NCBI GenBank assembly: GCA_905147135.1
Contig: LR990059.1
Coordinates: 15,089,001 to 15,153,000 of the forward strand
DNA: 64,000 nt
Direction: 5' to 3'
Source: Blastobasis lacticolella
Lineage: Eukaryota; Arthropoda; Insecta; Lepidoptera; Blastobasidae
How positions within the stretch are numbered: the stretch's first letter is position 1; the number at the start of each line of letters is the position of its first letter. Of the stretch, positions 11,481 to 22,818 are shown piece by piece. The position numbers and the translations under genes were made by a program. The notes below the pieces were generated by a model. It was not told the DNA's origin. It ran no database searches and saw nothing but the letters and a program-made list of their open reading frames with translations.

Positions 11481-11489
11481 AGAATTAAG

Positions 11490-11900
11490 CGCACACATAT
11501 ATTACATGAACCTGCGACTTCTTCAGATCAGCTAATATACCAAAAGATTTAGCCCAAGAACATATATTTTTATAGTCCTTGTTTATACGGTCAAACGCAT
11601 CCGTATAATCCGAAATTTTAAAATGTCGCTATATTTCCATGTCGGCTGCATAAATATGGTAATTACAGGAGATAACTGATGTAGCAGTATTTATGAACAT
11701 CGAGAAAAGGAGAGGAGATAATACCCCACTGCGATACACCTGCAACAAGGTCACACTGACAAAACTTCTTCAGAGCGGGCTCGCTGATGGCGGCCGCGAA
11801 AGAACGAACACGAGAGAACCACGCTACCAAAGAAGGAAAGATGTTAAAAGAACGAAGAATAGCTAGAAGGACATCAGAGTCTACCGAATTAAAGGAACTG
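11490..11900 (-). pseudogene. Decayed CR1-like reverse transcriptase fragment
   Basis: Reading leftwards, one frame gives SPLLFSMFINTATSVIS, then a catalytic-box relic IYAADME (YADD in active enzymes), then SDYTDAFDRINKDYKNIC and SWAKSFGILADLKKSQV. That is the order of the reverse transcriptase palm. The catalytic Asp pair is reduced to Ala-Asp and stops interrupt the frame. The upstream portion (11760-11900) is more decayed. Confidence 0.65.
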
Positions 11901-12015
11901 CTAAAACCAAGTAATGATAATGAGTAATGGTTTTGGGCTTATCTTCCATGATACCTACATGCAATAAATAACAAGGTACACACAATAAACTAACACTGAG
12001 CTTAAAGGGATGAAT

Positions 12016-12021
12016 TTTATT
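12016..12021 (-). promoter_or_regulatory. AATAAA polyadenylation signal of the secreted-protein gene
   Basis: The minus strand reads TGATAAATAAAATTC, so the signal begins three bases after the TGA stop of the upstream gene. This implies a very short 3' untranslated region, unless a later signal is used. Confidence 0.55.
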
Positions 12022-12023
12022 TA

Positions 12024-15000
12024 TCAGGAATATAGAAGTCCATACTCTATATCATACTCTAAATAATCTTTGAGCAATTTACCGGTCATCATGTCGCGAC
12101 GCAAATGGATATACGGCGTCAGTTCCGGGTAAGCTTCCATCAACATTCTCGCGCCTTGTACAGACATCGTACCGTTTACTACTATATCCCTAAAGGTGTC
12201 GTTTTTCATGAACTCCTTGTTCAACGCCCTAATTTGATTAAGCTTAATCATCAACTTGACGTCAATCCTCATCAACTGTTCGCCATGTATTTCCTTCACG
12301 CTCTGTCTATCTTTCTTGTACTGAGACTTCAATTTCTTAATGAACTTCTTCAGTATCTTTGTCTTTCTCTTCTTTTGTCGCGTGCCATTCTTGTACAACT
12401 TGTTCAATATTTTTTCGATCTCTTTGACTATCTTCCTAATGGTTTTCTGTATTTTCTTCTTGCGGTCAGCTCTTTCTTTCTTTCGTTTCTTTTTCGCCCT
12501 TTTACCCTTCCTAGCCTTTTCTTTGGAACCAAGTTTCTTTGCTCTCTTTTCTGCTGAATCGGTGGACAAGCTCTTGTCGTCGAAGGAGACATCAAAGCCT
12601 TGATACATATCGTAGTTGGTCATCATAAGCGCGCAACAAACAAACTCGGTGCGTCCACAGAATAAGTCCCCTCGGTATACACGGTACTCGGACTCGCACT
12701 CTTGCGGCAGCATGCAGGTACCCCACGGCATATCGTGCTGTGCTGGATCCCCGCAAGGCACGTTCCATGGTCCTTAAATACGAACAAAAAGATTGTAATT
12801 GAATCTATACATGGTGGCGTAATACTACGGAGAGGGGTCATTTATTTGACTAGGATTCTTATATTTTTAAATCTCACAGCATGCACACATGACATGAGTA
12901 GTACCTTCCGGCATACCGCAAGGCACGCCCCATTTACATTATTTATTCAGCAGGGTAGAGTAGTTATATAAAGTCCTCAGAATCAGTTAGTGGCGTCTGC
13001 GCGGCATTTATCTAGTCCATATATTTCTTTCTTCTAATGCTTATGCAGACTCGGAATTGTTCTCATCATGTCTAGTCTCTCTACGGAATGAAGAAGTGCG
13101 TGGTAATAAAAGGAGTACACACTTGGGTTTGTACACTGTGTAGGATCTTTTTTATTGGTAAGATTTAATCGTTATCGTTTTTTACCGTACTACGGCAGAG
13201 CCACGGAAGGAAAGTAATGAAGTTGTAGCGACATCTATCACTCTAATAGAGAAACTCAACGATACTCACATTATGAGTACACGAACACAAGGTTGGCAAG
13301 CATCCATCCGCACATAGATGGCATATATACAACTTTCTTGGTCCCCTGGTCCTCTGGTCACAACACCCTGCCAGGTGGGTAATTACCCTTTTCCACCTTT
13401 ACCATCTTCGCTTGCCAACATGCCTTATCCCTTCACGGCCAAAAAGTAAACAGTGGATTTTTTTTCCGTAGGCGAGATTTTGTAGATGTTGATAGGCTCG
13501 ACTAATAGAGAATAGCACATAATAGAGAAATACGGCCATTTTTATTTCGTGACTAGAGCGTCTAGTTCGCTACTCTAGAGCGCTACTCTTTTTTGTCAAG
13601 CTGTAACATTCTCACGTTATGTTGTTCACGTATTTTGTCACTCTTTCACTAACGAATCCTGTTTTTTTTCTTATACGACTAATGGTAAGCAGTTGCCGCA
13701 GCCTATGAACGTTTGCAATACCAGGAGTACCACTTAGGTGGTACCGACCACGCGTAAACCTTATCACCCCTTTCTTGAAGAACTCCATGTTGTACTCTCC
13801 AGGGAAAATCTCTCCAGAGCGCTTATTCAACAACCTATGCTAAGTCATGAAAGCGCGAGTTTGAATTCGAAAAGTACTTATTCGTATCAAAAATTACTAA
13901 TTAATAGAGACTGTTGGGCCGAGGAACGTGTACCCCTAAAATGATTTCAGTATCCCTGAAAAGAAACTGGTCAATGTGAAAGTGGCTAAGTAAGAGAACC
14001 GACCGGAGGAGCAGGAGTAGGATGGAGGGCAGACATAATATAAAAATAAGTTTAGAAAGAACCTACATACTAGTAATATATGTCCGGAACGCACAAAAAT
14101 TACAGTTCCGTCGCGAAAAAGTTTTCCTTAAAAGCTTACGGTTCGAAGGATCGAATATCTGAAGGTGTGATGAGTCGTCCTTGTGAGTTAATCCAATTTA
14201 ACCACAGCTGATAATATCTACAGATTTTTTTACTTTCGAATAGCTATTCCAATGCAAGTGAGTAGAGACCATAAATTTTTCCAGCTCTGACGACGTGCAT
14301 ACAGATCAACAAACAACTAGGTAAATACTGTAGATTATGAAGATTTGTAGGCCTCAAATACCAAGATTACTCAAATTTTGAGATCAGTGCACAAGAATCA
14401 GCTTCGTACAACGCCACGTTTTCATTTTTAATTTCAATCATCATCAACATCATCATATTAGCCGAAAGACGCCCACTGCTGAGCATAGGCCTCCCCCAGA
14501 GATCTCCACAAAGGCCGGTACTGTGCCTTCCGCATCCAGCTAGTACCTGCGATCATTACCAGGTCGTCGGTCCACCTTGTGGGGGGCCTACCTAGGCCGC
14601 GTCTTCCGGTACGTGGTCGCCACTCGAGAACTTTACTGCTCCATCAATTTTAATAATAATGTTAATTTTTATGTCAATTCATACTTACTAGCTGCAGCCA
14701 TGTTGACCTGATCCCCAGCAGGCGCCGAAGAATTCAAGGCCTCAAACTTCTTCAACATCCAATATTCTCTCCATTGGTCTTTCCAATCTTCCATTTCTCT
14801 ACTGGAGGAGCTCGCGGAACTCGAGTCAGAAATGGAGCCTTTCCGACGAAGGTCTTGGCTTCTTATAAGATTTAGGACAGGGTCCATATGGAAACGTGAC
14901 AGCGCAATCTCTGTCGGCTGAGAGGAAGGCGTTACAGGCTTTTTTGATTTCGTCTGCAACATGAGCTGAGCCTGTTCCAATTCTCTGAGTTTAGACTTGA

Positions 15001-15418
15001 GTTTGTGGCGTTGCTTATTGGCAGACTGGAGTCGAGATTGTAGTTTAGAGAGGTCGTGTTTCGATTTTGACTTCGGCTTTTGTACGACGTCTATGTACTC
15101 GAACTGCGGTGATTTTTTGGGGGCTTTTGGTTCATAGCTTATCTCTACTTCCCGCTCCTCGTGATCGCTGTGATCGCCGTCGGCGCTGATGTCGATCGTT
15201 GCGTCTTCATCCAGTCGGTGGACAACATGGTTACTGTGTTCCTTATTATGCGGAACCCTATGGGGAACCTTTTTATTAGTCAAGTGAGACCGTATAATCT
15301 TCTCTTTCGCCGGTAAACCGAACAATGATAACACATTCTGCCTCAAATCAGTATAAAGCGTAGATTGAGTAAAAGTTATGTACAAAATTAAGAATATAAT
15401 ATGAATGATTAGCTTCAT
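12024..15418 (-). CDS. Secreted protein with CLIP-like cysteine motif and Lys/Arg-rich region (two exons)
   Basis: Exon 1 is 15418-14689 and exon 2 is 12772-12024; joined they encode 492 residues. The donor (A|GTAAGTATG) and acceptor (TTTAAG|GACC) leave a split AGA codon and keep frame, which supports the model. Residues 1-19 are a hydrophobic signal peptide (MKLIIHIIFLILY...). Residues about 30-240 are polar with a probable coiled coil near 120-155. Exon 2 opens with six cysteines spaced C-x12-C-x5-C-x12-C-x6-CC, ending FVCC, the pattern of an insect CLIP domain. Next is a run of about 100 residues dominated by Lys and Arg, and then a less basic C-terminus. No protease domain follows, so it is not a CLIP serine protease or ordinary homologue. 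A cuticle, haemolymph or matrix role is possible but unproven. The intron holds LTR and LINE relics. Confidence 0.8.
13224..13420 (+). mobile_element. LTR-like relic, related to 45596-45850
   Basis: Begins TGTAGCGACATCTATC, ends CTTGCCAACA, and shares the words ACGAACACAAGGTTGGCAAG, TGGTCACAACACC and CCAGGTGGGTAATT with the second copy. TG...CA ends and a TATATACAAC word suggest an LTR. This copy has an internal deletion relative to the other and no recognisable internal region next to it. Confidence 0.55.
13670..13830 (-). repeat. Interspersed repeat family B fragment
   Basis: Shares the words GGTAAGCAGT, CGCAGCCTATG and TTTGCAATACCAGG and the end TCCATGTTGTACTCTCCAGG with copies at 35866-36060, 41285-41450 and (opposite strand) 29040-29200. 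The better copies have a poly-T run at the left, so the retroposed strand is the minus strand. Confidence 0.65.
14445..14640 (-). pseudogene. C-terminal tail of an RTE-like LINE
   Basis: Reading leftwards, about 58 codons run open, with [37 protein letters not shown] and WASFG before a stop. This is the conserved tail seen at the C-terminus of many insect RTE/R1-like reverse transcriptases. It ends in a run of ATGATG-type repeats, a typical tail. It lies inside the intron of the secreted-protein gene, close to exon 1. Confidence 0.65.
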
Positions 15419-16115
15419 TTTATCGCTACATGACTAACATTGAAATCGAAGAAAATGACTCTTTTCCTACCAAATTTAAACAAAAATCGCGGAAGCCAAT
15501 TTCGTCAATAACTATAAAAATAAAACTGGTTGTAAACTTTACACGCAGGAAATTGTATGTCGAATTTATATTATTAAAAATAAGAGTACCAGTAGTAACT
15601 TTACATGAATAACAATAAGTTTACATACCTACCTAATTTATTTGGTAGGTGTAGGTATCGTGAAGCTCTTCTGGCTAATCAGAAAGCCATAGACCTTACC
15701 TTAAACCATGTATAATTCATAATAATAAAATAAAATTTATCTTAATAATTACATGTAGTGTAATGATCTCTCTTTTCCCAAGTTCCTCTAATTTTAAAGA
15801 ATCATGTATAAAGAGGTAGAGGGGAGCCTAGTCTTTAGTCTGCGGGCTCTGGGCGATGGGAACACCCAGTTTTATACTGAACGCAGGGCTCTGCCACGGT
15901 TGACCCCTTGCTTCGCATGGGAACTAAATGAAAACCCGTTTTACATTTAAAAAATCTCTAACCAACCCCGCGAGCCTGTTGTTGCTGACGAAACTGCCGA
16001 AAGAAAATCGGACGCATCCGATAAGAGCAAAGACGCTGTTGTCGTTCATAGCATCTACGCGCCCATCATTCATGACGCGACGCACGTCTGTTGTATCCTC
16101 AAGCACTCACGTCTA
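15419..16115. other. Upstream region of the secreted-protein gene
   Basis: No gene is recognised. The 5' untranslated region and promoter of the minus-strand gene should lie just right of 15418, but I see no convincing TATA box or initiator. Around 15800-15930 a GC-richer block (GGGAACACCCAGTTTTATAC) looks like repeat debris. Confidence 0.35.
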
Positions 16116-16290
16116 TTGCATACTCGAGGATGTTTTATTTTTTATACGGCAGACAAACAGGCAAGCGGGCCACCTGATGGAAAGTGGTCACCGCCGCCTA
16201 TGGACATCAGCAACACCAAGGGAGTCACCAATGCGTTGCCCGCCTCTGAAGAGACCTCTAATATACCTCTTGAACGATCCCATGTCATAG
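16116..16290 (-). repeat. Interspersed repeat family A copy
   Basis: Contains GCAAGCGGGCCACCTGATGG and AGTGGTCACCGCCGCCTAT, as in copies at 19951, 29330, 36816 and 61367 and, on the other strand, about 32450-32555. A T-rich stretch at the left edge corresponds to the poly-A tail on the minus strand, so this is a retroposed sequence, either a SINE or a LINE 3' end. Confidence 0.7.
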
Positions 16291-16740
16291 TCCAAAGGAA
16301 TGGCTGGCTGGGAAACAAATGCGGCTCACAAACTGCGCCTACCACGAGTACCGCGCCCAACGTGCGCATGCGTAGAAGATCATTTACTGAAATAAACAAA
16401 CTATACGAACAATCCTACGTATGTATTACCAACTCATTGCATTAGGGACAGACAAAAAATGCTACTTAGAACCACTTCATACCAACTTCACTGTAAAATA
16501 TAGTTAAATATATATCGTTTTTTTTTTTTAAGAATTATGTGATTTTATTTTTGTTTTTTTTGTTGTATGATTGTGTGTCGAAATATGTATGTAATTCTTT
16601 GTAAGTATAAATGTTGTGTTGTGGCGTCCAGTTGATAATAAATGATTTATTTATTTATTTATTTAAATATCCGAACATAGAAGTATGCAGACGAAGGCTA
16701 GGAGATTAATGCCGAGCAATGCTACGGAACAAACTGATAC
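16291..16740. other. Intergenic with a TTTA microsatellite tail
   Basis: No gene is seen. Around 16560-16665 the sequence ends in repeated TTTA/ATTT units after TGATAATAAATGATT, resembling the 3' end of a non-LTR element on the plus strand. Confidence 0.4.
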
Positions 16741-17625
16741 CAAAATGTAGAATAGACCTTTGCGTTTCGCATACCTGCAGAGGGCCTTCGACAGTATCCT
16801 ACGTGAGATAATCTGGTGGGCTCAGCGGAAATTCTGGATGAGTCTCCTTGGCTTACGAAATACGCTGATGACATCGTAGGACTAGTGAGCAAGCTAGGCA
16901 GGATCTTGAAACCAGGGTAAACACGTGGAAGCGGGTGCTAGGAAACGGTGGTGCTGAACGTCGCCAAAACAGAGTATATGGCTAGCTGCAGCATGGATTT
17001 TGAAACCAATCGTATAGGGAACGAAGCTATCAATAGAACAGATAAATTTAAATAACTTGGATCCGTGCAGCACTAGTCCGGCGATATCGGCCCCGATGTC
17101 AAGACCCGAATCTCCACTGTTGGGCCAAATGGCAGGAACTCACAACGGTCATCTGTGACCCTGAAATCCCGATCAAGCTCAAGGGGCTAATATATAAGAG
17201 CATAATCAGGCCTGTGATGCTTTACGGCTGCGAATCTGGCCGGAGTTGACGAAGCACGCCAGCGAACTTCGCGCCAACAAAATGAAAATGTTGCAGTAGA
17301 TGTGCGTTACGCGACTTGATCGAAAGCGTAACGAGTAGGTACATCCGTGTCAGTCTTGGCGTGAGACATATCGCGGATAAGATCGAGGAGGCACGGCTGC
17401 GCTGATTTGGTCACGTATTGCGTTAGCACCAGCCAGGAATACGTGGGAAGTAGGTGCCTAAACCTGCCTGTATCAGGAAAGTGGTCCCGCAGGAGAGCCA
17501 AGAAACGATGGATTAACATAGCTGAGCTGGGTTTACGACATGAGGAAGCCGAAGTTCGGGCAAAGTGGAGAAAACAAAATAGGAAAGCGGACTCTGGCAG
17601 CTGCTGGGATTGACCGCCTGTTTAG
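16740..17625 (+). pseudogene. Decayed RTE-like LINE reverse transcriptase
   Basis: Pieces in different frames follow the family order: AYLQRAFDSILREIIWWA, then a YADDIVG-type catalytic box (KYADDIVGL, near 16860), then KTEYMAS, then DVKTRIST, LIYKSIIRPVMLYGCES and CVTRLDRKRNE. The tail is LRHEEAEVRAKWRKQNRKAD, ending in a stop at about 17613. Many frameshifts and stops show an old copy. Tails of the same family recur at 17826-18066, 29220-29325 and 33230-33750. Confidence 0.7.
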
Positions 17626-17825
17626 AAGGTTGATTTTATAAAAACCATTTTTGTGAATCCATTTTTATTCAATTCATTGCTGGTAATTCTGGGTTTTTTG
17701 ACTATGACCTTTAAGCCATGTCTTTTTATTGTTATTTTCTATATCGGCTCTAGATTATATTCTAGAGACGATTTAAATTACCTATCTATATTCAGCTTTT
17801 CATCTATATTATAGCATATTCCGGG

Positions 17826-18066
17826 TTCCACTTTCCTATCTACACATTCCTCTCTACTTCGCCCGGTCTTCGGCTTCCTCGCGTCGTAAGCCGTTAGCTC
17901 TCGCATCCAACGCCATATTATCATCATCATCATCGTCCTAGCGCTTATCCCGGCCTCTGCCAGGGTCCGCTTTCCTACTCAATCTTCTCCACTTCGCCCG
18001 GTCTTCGGCATCCTCTCGTCGTAAGCCGTTGGCTCTCGCATTCGACTCAGCGACCAACGCCATATT
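17826..18066 (-). repeat. Two RTE-like LINE 3' tails in tandem
   Basis: Two stretches (17826-17925 and 17936-18066), both minus strand, share CTTCGCCCGGTCTTCGGC and CGTCGTAAGCCGTT and are separated by an ATCATC run. Translated leftwards the second gives [19 protein letters not shown], the tail of the LINE family at 16740. Either two insertions at one spot or a local duplication would explain the pair. Confidence 0.65.
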
Positions 18067-18860
18067 ATATCTACAGTAATAAGCCAATAAAAGTTCAATA
18101 TTTAAGTTATACCTAAAATAATTTTTGTTATTAATTGTATAACAAACTAAACTTACAGCTATTAAGCCTTCGGCATCGACTTTGGTCGAAAGTTGTGGCG
18201 ATAGCTTCGGCTTCGGCTTCAGCCAGAAATTGACCTTCCGTTGGACACTAGTCCATGACGACAATGGTATCTAGGGTCGATGTTCGACTCGTCGACCATG
18301 TCCCAACGGCCGACCAAAATGTAAGATGTAAAAAACTAACTAAAAGCAATATTTCTGCATTTTCGATTACATCATGGTTTTGGGTAGTTGGTCGGCACTA
18401 TAGAACTGAATTTTGAATTATTTCCCTAACACCAACCACTGTGGTCGTCTATGGGCCTAATTAGAAGTGTGTTTTTCTTTCATTTTAAAAAGGTGTTCTG
18501 TTACACGTAATTATTAAGACATTAAACTCTGTATGTAGTGCGGCAGTTTTCCAACAGCCGAAGAATGGTCGACCATTGCTGCAAATATATAATTATAAGC
18601 GCCGATGCTTGACCACTTAGCTGTGGTGATTTGCATATAATTGCTCGTTGTATTTTTATTTATTGATTTATTTTTCAGTTTATTGTACACATGAAGCCTA
18701 GGTAATACCTACTTCTAAGATGAAGTATCAAGTTAGCGTTTGTAATTTATAAAAATCATTTTAATTTCTTTCTATTTATTTTAGTGGTCGCCTGATGGAG
18801 CATTGCCGCCTTGCCGGTCAGGTATTGATGTGTGGTGGAGGGCTGGTATCTACATTTCGA

Positions 18861-18910
18861 ATTTCTATTTTTAATTGTGCATAAACGAATGCACAATTAA
18901 AAATAGAAAT
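18861..18910. repeat. Perfect inverted repeat, 21-bp arms, 8-nt loop
   Basis: The left arm 18861-18881 (ATTTCTATTTTTAATTGTGC plus A) is the exact reverse complement of 18890-18910. The region around it shows no gene. It could be the remnant of a foldback element. Confidence 0.85.
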
Positions 18911-19164
18911 AGTGAGACTAGGTAAGATTGCGGACGCTTAAGTGGATAGGAGACCTCAAAACCGCTCGTCGCACGCCTATGGTCGCACGATCGCACAATT
19001 TGTACCACGCCAAAGAATGTGACTCAAAATTATGAAAATAGTGTTTAAACTCCATTGAAAACTATCGTGCATATGAAAACAATGCTTTACCGCAGGCTAG
19101 TTTAAAATTTGAATATTATTATCGTAACTTTAATTTACATTCTTATTCTTTTTTCTTTGATTAG

Positions 19165-19520
19165 AGCCTGGGTGGCCGAGCGGTTAGGGTATCCGAATCG
19201 TAAGCGAGAGGTACCGAATTCGAATCCCACTGCGGCCATGTACCAATGACTCTTTTCTGAGTAATGTACATTAGTTGAACACTAACCGATGCTCTAACGG
19301 CGAGGGAAAACATCGTGATGAAACCTACACATTCAGGCCAGTGAATGTGTAACAATGATATAATCTGATCAGGCTCCCCTGGTAGCAGGCTCACGGAGGT
19401 CAGATGGCAGTCGCGTCACTGTAATTACCTGATCTGCCAAATCCTGGATCATGGTCAAGGAGGACCCCGGGCCCTCATGCGCGAAAGCACAACCGGGACA
19501 TTAACGCCAACATGATGATG
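19165..19520 (+). mobile_element. tRNA-derived SINE (repeat family C)
   Basis: The head resembles a tRNA gene. It carries an A-box-like TGGCCGAGCGG and a B-box-like TTCGAATCC about 45 bases later, both RNA polymerase III promoter elements. The body contains CCAATGACTC, ACCGATGCTC, GTGAGGGAAAACATCGTGATG-like words and CCTGATC...CCTGGATC, and the 3' end is a TGATGA run. Other, less complete copies are at about 31185-31400 (minus), 40055-40290, 40470-40600 and 51975-52115. It is not a functional tRNA: the acceptor arms do not pair convincingly and the sequence runs on into SINE body. Confidence 0.8.
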
Positions 19521-19950
19521 ATGATGATTCATTTTTCTTTGATTCATCCTAATTTTTTTATCTTTCGTTATTGTTGCTTTTATGAGCATGTATTGTCGCC
19601 ATTAGCGCATCTAGGGCTATTTTCCAGGTTATTTTCTTTCCTACGCCTATGATTGTCGCTCCCGCCTCTATCTAATCCCGAAGCTACCAATCTCGTCTTA
19701 GCGCCTACCAGTGAGACAGCTAAGGCCTGAACACATTGGAATCCGAAACCCCACCACCGGCTCTCCATCGCCGTAGGACTTTTGGAAGTTTAAAATCCGT
19801 AATTTAACAACTACTGCGCGTGAGATAACTTAAGTGGACAAGTAGTTACGCTGGTACAGATCCACCCTCTCGTCCAGCAGTTCCTGGTACCAATCGATCA
19901 GGTGATCGAAACGACTGATGGGAAAAGGATGCAGCAATTGGCTAGACGTC

Positions 19951-20155
19951 TTTTTTTTTTTTTTTTATGTCATACGTTAGTCAAACAGGCAAGCGGGCCA
20001 CCTGATGGAAAGTGGTCACCACTGCCTATAGACATTAGCAACACCAAGAGTATCGCTAATGCGTTGCCTACCTCTATAACACGTTGCACTGGCAGCAAAA
20101 GGCAAATGCCACTCCACTGCCAAAGCCACGGTTCACCATATCCCCACCCCATGGA
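19951..20155 (-). repeat. Interspersed repeat family A copy with poly-T left edge
   Basis: A run of about 16 T at 19951-19966, then TATGTCATACG, then the family A core (CAAGCGGGCCACCTGATGG). It matches 61367-61560 closely. The poly-T means that the retroposed transcript was the minus strand. Confidence 0.75.
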
Positions 20156-20159
20156 ATGA

Positions 20160-21053
20160 ATGTCATTGTAAGATTCCGATGTGTGCCCTTTGAGTCGTAT
20201 TGCAACACCTTGCTACACCGCTACAGAAACCGGTAAAGATGGCCTATCGACAATGTCTGCCTTCTATATTGATGTAGGCTTCAGTGCAATTCCGGGGAGT
20301 CAACCGGTTCCAACTGTAGAAGGTATCCAGTCCCTTTGCTAGGTTTAGCCCACGTGTCAACGCAGTTTGCTAGGGTGTGGCCTAGACCCGATTGCCAGGG
20401 TGTGACCGCCTTCTACACCACACAGCGACTTGGAGCTAGTGGCAGAGTTTTTAAGAGGTTTACATGTATTACGCTAAGTGTGGCTTTGACCTATACCCAA
20501 AGAAAACCACTACTACACCCCAAACCTAGTACTACCTAGGCTACCTAGCCTATCCTTCTAGTGATATACCCAGGATAGGTGTGTGAAGGATAGGCTGAGC
20601 TTATCGACGATAGAGATGATAAGTACCCAAGACAAAGATGTTTGGAATCATCTGTGCTATTATCAGGATTTCATACGAAGTAGAATCTGTGTTTCTATGG
20701 CCGCTATAACAACAAACAATAAAAATAAATAAAAGGTGAAAATTATGAAAAGACCTCAATTTTTTCGGCATTAGTAAGAGGTGTTTTATTATTTCTATAT
20801 ATCGTAATGAGGACAACACATTCAAGCACGAAACTTTGTATGATTATAGTGCTAATACTAAAGTTTAACAACAAATAATAAAAACTGCCCAAGCGTCAGT
20901 CGGACTCGCGTATTAAGTTTTTGATTTAATAGAATTTGGCGAATTACATGTTAATTATCAAAAAATTTTTTTTTTTTATTTGATGTTATTGCAGCCATAA
21001 AAACACATATTCTATGAAAATTTCAACTTCTTGTCTGTTACAGTTCCAAAGAT
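20160..21053. other. Intergenic, no gene recognised
   Basis: No long conserved frame on either strand. The 20330-20530 stretch is GC-richer, with an open frame that lacks any motif I know. The word AGGATAGG recurs around 20550-20600, giving a weak local inverted repeat. AT-rich sequence continues to the gypsy insertion site. Confidence 0.4.
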
Positions 21054-21058
21054 ACATC

Positions 21059-21562
21059 TGTGGCTACCGTATTGTATTCGTATAAAAGTCGTGAAACTCG
21101 TGTTCTATAATAAATAGAACGAATGCGTATTTAGCCACAGAGAGCGTATTGTCATGAAACTCAGGATTGCGTTCTGAAAAGAACGACTTGTCTTCGATTG
21201 TTCTTCACGCCACGGAGCCCCAGCGCAGCTTCAGAAGACCACCGGAGTTCGCCGCCGCTGTAGTCGCCACCGTGCGCGCCGAGCTTCCTCCGATGTGCTG
21301 TCTCTCGATGCGCCGGCCAAATGGGCGTCCGCCGCTCTGCGCCTCCTATTTATAGCGGCACCACACCGGCGCGCGGCGTGGTGGGGGAAGCTATCTCGCG
21401 GCGGGCTTTCCCATTGGTCAATGCAAATAGCTTTTTACTAGATCTGTCACACAAGTCTAGGTAGTACGTATTTGTAAATATAGTTAGGCACATTTTCTGT
21501 AAATACATCCATTCCACACTTGTCTACGGAGTTTAACTAATCCTACTACTCAAGACCTCCAA
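21059..21562 (+). repeat. 5' LTR, 504 bp
   Basis: Begins TGTGGCTACC and ends CCTCCAA. A TATAAAAG box lies about 23 bases in and AATAAA about 50 bases in, with a second TATTTATAG box near 21347. I found no difference from the 3' LTR on reading both through. Confidence 0.93.
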
Positions 21563-21615
21563 AGTGGTGACCACCGCCGTTCAAGAAGCAAGAACACAGT
21601 ATAGCACCGGGAACT

Positions 21616-22476
21616 ATGGCGACTCAAGACTATCAAGGGGAACAGCAAGAAGTTGCAGGCATCGCTCTCTCGCTGCGCATCCCACAGTTTTGGCGCGACA
21701 CCCCACGACTATGGTTCTACAGATTCGAGTCGGTCACAGCGGATCAGAAAAAAGGAAAACGGCAGCTGGTGGACATGATCATCGCGCAACTCGGCAAACC
21801 AGAGCTGGAACAAGTGTGCGACATCATCTACGACCCACCTAACGACGACGCCGAATTTTACGACGCGCTGAAAAGTCGTCTCATCAGCGTCTACGAAGAG
21901 AGCGACGAGCGGAAACTCGAGAAGCTGCTTAACGAAGTGGAGTTAGGCGATCGCACACCCAGCCAGCTGCTACGCCACATGAAAATGCTCAGCCGAGGAA
22001 AGCTGTCCGAACCAGTGCTGCAGCATCTTTGGAAGAAAAATCTACCACCTACCGTTCGCTCTGCAATCGCCGTCAGCGAAAATATCAACAAAACCGCAAA
22101 ACTAGACGACCTAGCAAACCTCGCCGACAACGTGTTACAACAGACGCCCGAAGTGTCCGCCGTGTCCTCAACACCTGCGTCTCAAGCTCAAGACAAAACC
22201 CACGATCAAACCCTTCTCGAAGAAATTCGGAAGCTTAGTATGGAGGTCGCGGAACTAAAGCAAGGACGAACGCAGCAATCGACACGCGGCCACTTCCAGC
22301 GCTCAAGACAGCGAAGCCCGTCGTACCAGCGCTACCACCGCAGACCACCGTCCCGTTCGCCACCCCGGCCGCACTCGCCGCATCGCCCAATCTGTTACTA
22401 CCATCGCCGATTTGGAGATCGCGCCAGACGCTGCACGTCGCCATGCTCATTCACCGCACAGAAGTCGGAAAACTAA
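21616..22476 (+). CDS. Gypsy gag-like protein
   Basis: The product is 286 residues. The N-terminal half has the retrotransposon capsid look: FWRDTPRLWFYRFESV near residue 28, then KSRLISVYEESDERKLEKLL near 88 and GDRTPSQLLRHMKML near 113. A Ser/Arg-rich region (about 215-260) precedes a zinc-knuckle-like CYYHRRFGDRARRCTSPC near the C-terminus, typical of one group of arthropod gypsy elements. Gag forms the particle that packages element RNA. The stop overlaps the next frame, which lies in the -1 phase, so protease would be made by frameshifting, as in many gypsy elements. Confidence 0.88.
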   Translation: MATQDYQGEQQEVAGIALSLRIPQFWRDTPRLWFYRFESVTADQKKGKRQLVDMIIAQLGKPELEQVCDIIYDPPNDDAEFYDALKSRLISVYEESDERKLEKLLNEVELGDRTPSQLLRHMKMLSRGKLSEPVLQHLWKKNLPPTVRSAIAVSENINKTAKLDDLANLADNVLQQTPEVSAVSSTPASQAQDKTHDQTLLEEIRKLSMEVAELKQGRTQQSTRGHFQRSRQRSPSYQRYHRRPPSRSPPRPHSPHRPICYYHRRFGDRARRCTSPCSFTAQKSEN

Positions 22477-22808
22477 AACAAACACTGGCTGTGGCGGAAA
22501 CCAGTGTTTCAAGTACAGCACACCGCCTATTCGTCACTGACAGAAACTCGAAACTCACCTTTTTAGTAGATACGGGTGCAAATATATCCGTCATACCGAA
22601 GAGGAAAGGAACTCGACCGCAACCGCTGCCATTCACGCTCTACGCAGCCTACAACTCCACTACCCAACGACAACAAATCAACAGAAACGACCCTGAAACG
22701 AAGATACCTACATCGAGACAACAGCCGACCACAATGCGAAACACGAGACCAACACAATACAAGACACGAGCCGGACGCACAACCAAACTACCTGTACGCT
22801 TCGCTTGA
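22443..22808 (+). pseudogene. Truncated pol: protease start fused to integrase C-terminal tail
   Basis: This frame overlaps gag in the -1 phase. The aspartic protease signature FLVDTGANISVIP is intact (near residue 42). About 25 residues later the frame passes, at TACAACTCCAC, into the tail that in the second element (56730-56886) closes integrase. Everything in between is missing and the join is in frame. The product of about 121 residues lacks the second half of protease, so enzyme activity is unlikely. Confidence 0.85.
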
Positions 22809-22818
22809 GGGGGAGTAC

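Noticed and set aside
19165..19240. Possible functional tRNA gene
   Set aside because: The A and B boxes are present, but the acceptor stem does not pair and the sequence continues into a SINE body with other copies in the window.
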